Origin: Lichenicola sp964236105
Lineage (GTDB): Bacteria > Pseudomonadota > Alphaproteobacteria > Acetobacterales > Acetobacteraceae
DNA length: 64,000 bases
NCBI GenBank assembly: GCA_964236105.1
Contig: CAXSBC010000001.1
Location: 248,001-312,000, forward strand
Direction: 5' to 3'
The notes under the pieces were generated by a model. That model made no database searches and was not told where the DNA came from. It worked only from the letters and a program-made list of their open reading frames with translations. Below are positions 60,413-64,000 of this stretch, in pieces. A program made the translations under genes and the position numbers. Each line of letters starts with the position of its first letter. The stretch's first letter is position 1.

Positions 60413-61510
60413 TCAGCGCTTCGACAGATCGAGGATGGCCATGTGCCCGTCCTCGGTGGCGAAGGCCAGTCCGGCTCCGTCGACGGTGAAGGCGAGCGCC
60501 GACACCGTGCCTCGTCCGGCATCGCAGATCGGCAGCACCCGCCTGGTGGCGACGTCGGACATCAGCACGGTGCCGTCGGCGAAGCCGGCTGCGACGATAT
60601 CGTGCTGGGGATGGAAGGCGACGCGCGTGCACAGCGAATTCGCGACGCCCGCCAGCTCGGTCGGCGCCTTGCCCATCGGCCCGCCGCCGAAGAACGGCCA
60701 CAGCACCGGCGCCTCCGCACCGCTGGTGGCGAGCCAGCGCCCGTTGCGCGAGAAGCTGAGCGATCGCGTCTTCTGCGGATAGCCGCTCATCCGCATGTTG
60801 TGACCGTCCGGAAGCCGCCAGCCATGCAGCTCGTTCTCCTGCATCGCCGTCACCAGCGCCTCGCCATCGGGATGCAGGGCGACGGCGATATGGCTGCCCT
60901 TCCAGCTCAGCACGCGGGGCGTGTCGCCCTTGGCGTTGGTGAACCAGAGCGAGGCGCCGTTATAGTGCGAGGCGGCGATGCGCTTGCCCCTGGCATCGAA
61001 GGCGATGCCGGACACGGTGGTGTCGTGGTCGAGCGTCTTGAGCAGCCGTCCGTCGCCGTCGCGCAGCTCGACCTGCCGGCCGGACGCGGAGGCGATCAGT
61101 CCCCTCGGCTGCCCGGCGCCGCCGCGTCTCGGCGCCTCGGCGAAGCTCGCCACATGGTCGATCCACCGCCGGCCCTTCGCCAGCGTCGTGACCGCGCCGC
61201 CGGCGCCGATGCGGCAGAGCGCGTTGTCGTCGCCGCCGGTCAGGAAGCCGCTGCCCGACATGTCGGCCGACAGCGACAGCACCGCGCCGTCATGCGCCGT
61301 CACGCGCCGCCATTCCCCGTCCGCGGCTGCCAGGGGCGCCAGATGCAGCTCGCCGTCGCCGGTGGCAAACGCGGCCATGCTGTTGTCGCGCGACATCGCG
61401 CAGCCGACCACGAACCCGTCCGCCCGACGCAGCACGCCGCGCGTGCGCAGCAGATGGTCGGGATCGGCGAGGCCCGATGCCTCGCCCATCAGGTCGCTGG
61501 CGGCGGTCAT
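60413..61510 (-). CDS. WD40-repeat protein
   Basis: A 365-residue beta-propeller of probably seven blades, with recurrent patterns such as VLSLSADMSGSGFLTGGDDNALCRI, GIAFDARGKRIAASHYNGASLWF and VAFHPQHDIVAAGFADGTVLMSD. No signal peptide or other domain. Propellers of this kind act as docking platforms. Its ATG overlaps the CobW stop (ATGA, 61507-61510), so the pair is translated together; a role in the metal-handling function of CobW is possible but not shown. It ends about 255 bases from rpfF on the same strand. Confidence 0.88.
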   Translation of the reverse strand: MTAASDLMGEASGLADPDHLLRTRGVLRRADGFVVGCAMSRDNSMAAFATGDGELHLAPLAAADGEWRRVTAHDGAVLSLSADMSGSGFLTGGDDNALCRIGAGGAVTTLAKGRRWIDHVASFAEAPRRGGAGQPRGLIASASGRQVELRDGDGRLLKTLDHDTTVSGIAFDARGKRIAASHYNGASLWFTNAKGDTPRVLSWKGSHIAVALHPDGEALVTAMQENELHGWRLPDGHNMRMSGYPQKTRSLSFSRNGRWLATSGAEAPVLWPFFGGGPMGKAPTELAGVANSLCTRVAFHPQHDIVAAGFADGTVLMSDVATRRVLPICDAGRGTVSALAFTVDGAGLAFATEDGHMAILDLSKR

Positions 61511-62511
61511 CGCGCGCGGCAGCTCTCGAAGCCGCGGCGCAGGCGCGGACGATTCAGGTCGCGGCCGATGAACACCAGCCGCGAGCTGTGCGCCTCGCCC
61601 GCCTTCCAGGGGCCGATGAAGTCGCCGTCGGCCATCATGTGCACCGCCTGGAAGGCAAAGCGCCGGGTCTCGCCGGCGAACTGCAGGATGCCCTTGGAGC
61701 GCAGGATGTTGCCGCCCTGCTCCTGCAGCAGCGCGCCGATCCAGGCCTGGAACTTGTTCTGGTCCAGCGGCTCGGCGATCTCGAAGGACAGGCTGGACAC
61801 GTCCTCGTCGTGGTCGTGATGGTCGTCTTCCAGGAAGTCCGGCGCCACCTCGAGCGCCCGGTTCAGGTCGAAGCCGCCCTGGTCCAGCACGTCTGCGAGC
61901 GACACGTCGCCGCGCACCGCCCGGTGGATCCGCACGAACCGGTTGATGCCGCGTATCCGCGTCTCGAGCGACACCAGCGCCTGCTCGTCGACCAGATCGG
62001 TCTTGTTCAGGATGATCACGTCGGCGAACGCGATCTGGTTGCGCGCCTCCGCGCTGTCGGCGAGCCGCGCCGGCAGGTTCAGCGCGTCGACCACCGTCAC
62101 CACCGCATCGAGCCGCGTCCTGGCGCGCACCTCGTCATCGACGAAGAAGGTCTGCGCCACCGGGGCGGGATCGGCGAGCCCGGTGGTCTCGACGATGATG
62201 CCGTCGAACTTGGTGCGCCGCTTCATCAGCGTGCCCAGGATGCGGATCAGGTCGCCGCGCACGGTGCAGCAGATGCAGCCGTTGTTCATCTCGAACACCT
62301 CCTCGTCGGCGTCGACGACGAGGTCGTTATCCACCCCGAGCTCTCCGAACTCGTTGATCACCACCGCATACTTGCGGCCGTGCTGGGCGGTGAGGATGTG
62401 GTTGAGCAGCGTGGTCTTGCCGGCACCCAGATAGCCGGTCAGCACCGTCACCGGCACCAGCGCCGGGTCGGCGGCCGCGTCGGGCCGGGTGTCTGTCGCT
62501 GTGTCAGCCAT
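61507..62511 (-). CDS. CobW/COG0523 GTPase, metal chaperone-like
   Basis: A 334-residue P-loop GTPase of the family that delivers zinc or cobalt to target enzymes. GYLGAGKTT at 26-34 is the P-loop. INEFGELGVD (52-61) and NGCICC (77-82) form the switch and metal-binding CxCC. ETTGLADPAPV and ILNKTDLVD follow as G3- and G4-like motifs. An acid/histidine stretch (DDHHDHDED, about 229-237) may hold additional metal. The C-terminal CobW domain follows. The start overlaps the end of the upstream ligase gene by eight bases. Whether its target is a zinc or a cobalamin enzyme (MetH and QueG are both in this window) cannot be told. Confidence 0.92.
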   Translation of the reverse strand: MADTATDTRPDAAADPALVPVTVLTGYLGAGKTTLLNHILTAQHGRKYAVVINEFGELGVDNDLVVDADEEVFEMNNGCICCTVRGDLIRILGTLMKRRTKFDGIIVETTGLADPAPVAQTFFVDDEVRARTRLDAVVTVVDALNLPARLADSAEARNQIAFADVIILNKTDLVDEQALVSLETRIRGINRFVRIHRAVRGDVSLADVLDQGGFDLNRALEVAPDFLEDDHHDHDEDVSSLSFEIAEPLDQNKFQAWIGALLQEQGGNILRSKGILQFAGETRRFAFQAVHMMADGDFIGPWKAGEAHSSRLVFIGRDLNRPRLRRGFESCRAR

Positions 62512-63940
62512 GGTGCGTCTCGCTCTGCGGTTCGGCTGCATATAGGCGGCGGCCGGTCTGTGGCCCAGGGGCGGGGCCAGCCTCGGGGCCAGGTTGGGGA
62601 GGGGTGGACCGGACACGGGACGCGGCCTCGACGTCCGCCAGCCCGGCGCCGAGCAGCAGGAAGAGCCAGCCGCCGAGCGGCATGTTGGTGAAGGCGCTGG
62701 CCGAGGCGAGCGGCCACTCGTTGGCCAGCACCGCGGCGAACAGCCCGACCCGCCAGGCCTGCAGCAGGCCCCCGCCCGCGGCGGCGTCCGGCCGCAGCAG
62801 CCCGTGCGACAGCCGGATCAGCCAGGCGCCGAGCATGGCGCAGAACAGCGCCAGGCCGGGGAGCCCGGCATCGGTCAGCGCCTGCAGGTAGTGGTTGTGG
62901 GCATGCTGGACGCAGATGCCGGCCCCGCCGCCCTCGCCGATAGCGGCGCCCCAGGGCGGCCAGCCGTGGAAATAGGCCGGATCGGCGCAGCCGTTACGGA
63001 AGCCGTCGAAGCCGAGGCCGGTGAGCGGGTTGGCGATGCCGATCGACAGCGCCCTCGCATAGATCAGCCCGTAGGGGCTCTGGCCGAAATGATGCAGCTG
63101 CCGGCCGAACAGCAGCACCAGGTGACGGAAGCTGCCCGGCGACACGAAGGCCGACGCCGCCACCAGCAGCGGTGCAGCGACGAGTGCCACCAGCAGCGGC
63201 GGCCGCAGCCTGCGCAGCAGCAGCCCCGAGACCAGCAGCCCCAGCAGCAGCAGCAGCAGCGGCATGCGCTGGCCTGCCAGCACGATCATCGCGATGCCGG
63301 CCAGCAGCGGCAGCGGCAGCCCGAGGCGCCACAGCCACCGCCGCGCGGGCGACACGCCGTCCGCCGCCCGCTGCGCCAGCCAGGCGCTGGCGACCAGCGT
63401 CACCGGCAGCAGCAGCCGCGACAGCGGTGCTGCCGCGCGCGGCTTGTCGTAGGGTCCGGTCAGGGTGCCGTCGCCGTAGCGCGGGTCGCCGAACAGGTTC
63501 AGCCCCGTCACCTGCTGCAGCAGCATCTGGGCCGCGATGTAGAGACAGGCGGCCGCCAGGAGCCAGCGCAGCAGCCGGCGCGGGCCGGGCGCTGCGAGCA
63601 TGCGGTGCTGCAGCGCTGCCGCGAACACCACGAAGCGCAGCGTGAACACCGCCTGGGCCAGGCCGCGCCATCCGCCGGCCCCGAACGGACCCACCGGGAT
63701 CGAGCAGACCGTCAGCCATCCCCACCAGAGCAGGCCGACCGGCACCCAGGAGGCGCGCAGCCAGCGCCAGTCGCCGCCGAGGCCCGAGCGCAGCAGGAAC
63801 GCGACCGCGACGATGTCGATCAGCGCCTCGGCGATGCCGCGACCATGCAGCAGGAACAGCGGGCACAGCAGCGTCGCCGCCACGCCCAGCCCGTCGAGCA
63901 GCCGGATCGTCGATGATGTCGGACCAGGCAGGCGGGGCAT
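62504..63940 (-). CDS. O-antigen ligase/polymerase-like membrane protein
   Basis: A polytopic protein of about 478 residues with ten or more hydrophobic segments. A large periplasmic loop carries QHAHNHYLQALTDAGLPGLALF (about 360-381), the H-x-x-N-x-x-L-x-x-x-x-x-x-G pattern of the Wzy_C family. Members join O-antigen or exopolysaccharide to lipid A or polymerise repeat units. Neither candidate start (ATG 63940 or GTG 63979) has a well-placed ribosome site. The frame stays open to the right edge, so the true start could lie outside. Its stop overlaps the CobW start by eight bases. Confidence 0.85.
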   Translation of the reverse strand: MPRLPGPTSSTIRLLDGLGVAATLLCPLFLLHGRGIAEALIDIVAVAFLLRSGLGGDWRWLRASWVPVGLLWWGWLTVCSIPVGPFGAGGWRGLAQAVFTLRFVVFAAALQHRMLAAPGPRRLLRWLLAAACLYIAAQMLLQQVTGLNLFGDPRYGDGTLTGPYDKPRAAAPLSRLLLPVTLVASAWLAQRAADGVSPARRWLWRLGLPLPLLAGIAMIVLAGQRMPLLLLLLGLLVSGLLLRRLRPPLLVALVAAPLLVAASAFVSPGSFRHLVLLFGRQLHHFGQSPYGLIYARALSIGIANPLTGLGFDGFRNGCADPAYFHGWPPWGAAIGEGGGAGICVQHAHNHYLQALTDAGLPGLALFCAMLGAWLIRLSHGLLRPDAAAGGGLLQAWRVGLFAAVLANEWPLASASAFTNMPLGGWLFLLLGAGLADVEAASRVRSTPPQPGPEAGPAPGPQTGRRLYAAEPQSETHHG

Positions 63941-64000
63941 CGCCAGGGCGGCTAGCCGGGCGCGCGGCAAGGGGACCACGCCTCCGCCCGCAGCGCCGCC

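Overview
The window is GC-rich (roughly two thirds or more G+C by eye), gene-dense chromosomal DNA of an alphaproteobacterium, most likely a member of the Acetobacteraceae (acetic acid bacteria and relatives). This is inferred from a circularly permuted two-piece tmRNA gene with the tag ANDNHEALAVAA, an alpha-type SspB beside it, a perfect CtrA box, a three-subunit membrane dehydrogenase (small subunit, GMC flavoprotein, triheme cytochrome c), and a Hint-domain protein of a kind common in that family. I see no insertion sequences, prophage, rRNA operon or CRISPR array. Apart from the 1644-2139 interval, which holds ssrA, no gap between genes exceeds 300 bases. The smaller gaps hold only the sites listed.

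Layout. 1-2.7 kb: a truncated FucP-like sugar transporter, a 57-residue membrane protein, thyX, then ssrA and its ClpXP adaptor gene sspB. 2.8-5.2 kb: class I fumarase, a VOC protein and a small HNH protein. 5.2-10.4 kb: Tat-exported oxalate decarboxylase divergent from the dehydrogenase operon. 10.4-13.3 kb: two MATE exporters. 13.5-17.0 kb: queuosine operon queA-tgt-queG with a ribbon-helix-helix gene. 17.0-21.7 kb: a CtrA-box-preceded small gene, a DjlA-like J protein, an amidase and a GH63-like glucosidase. 22-27.9 kb: metF, mlaA-mlaC, a GNAT gene, ettA, tRNA-Ile(CAU) and ppa. 27.9-39.4 kb: a minus-strand run of glycosyltransferases, an unknown protein, a Sel1-repeat protein and a type I secretion ABC/HlyD pair. 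39.5-50.1 kb: a P-loop-less CobW-like gene, metH, the Hint protein, cvpA-purF and an SDR fusion protein. 50.2-54.1 kb: a flavoprotein, a CDF metal exporter and a radical SAM protein. 54.3-60.2 kb: a DSF-type signalling cluster. 60.4-64 kb: an O-antigen-ligase-like protein, CobW GTPase and WD40 protein in one overlapping operon.

The most interesting region is 54.3-60.4 kb. A REC-PAS-GGDEF-EAL protein overlaps by 8 bases a five-segment membrane hybrid kinase (HisKA-HATPase-REC-HPt) that looks like RpfC. Convergent to it lies a crotonase-fold enzyme with both catalytic glutamates of RpfF, the diffusible signal factor (DSF) synthase. The output protein normally seen with RpfC, the REC-HD-GYP phosphodiesterase RpfG, is absent from the window, and a REC-PAS-GGDEF-EAL protein sits in its place. 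The sensor H-box and the regulator receiver domain each carry a substitution at a normally conserved position. The rpfF leader contains a perfect 11-bp inverted repeat and, further upstream, a 16-bp palindrome.

Other genes form recognisable working groups: trans-translation and tagged-protein degradation (ssrA, sspB), periplasmic oxidation and oxalate removal (oxdC and the dehydrogenase), tRNA queuosine modification, outer-membrane lipid maintenance (mlaA, mlaC), one-carbon and methionine metabolism (thyX, metF, metH), and cell-surface glycan or secreted-protein export (27.9-39.4 kb and the ligase at 62.5 kb).
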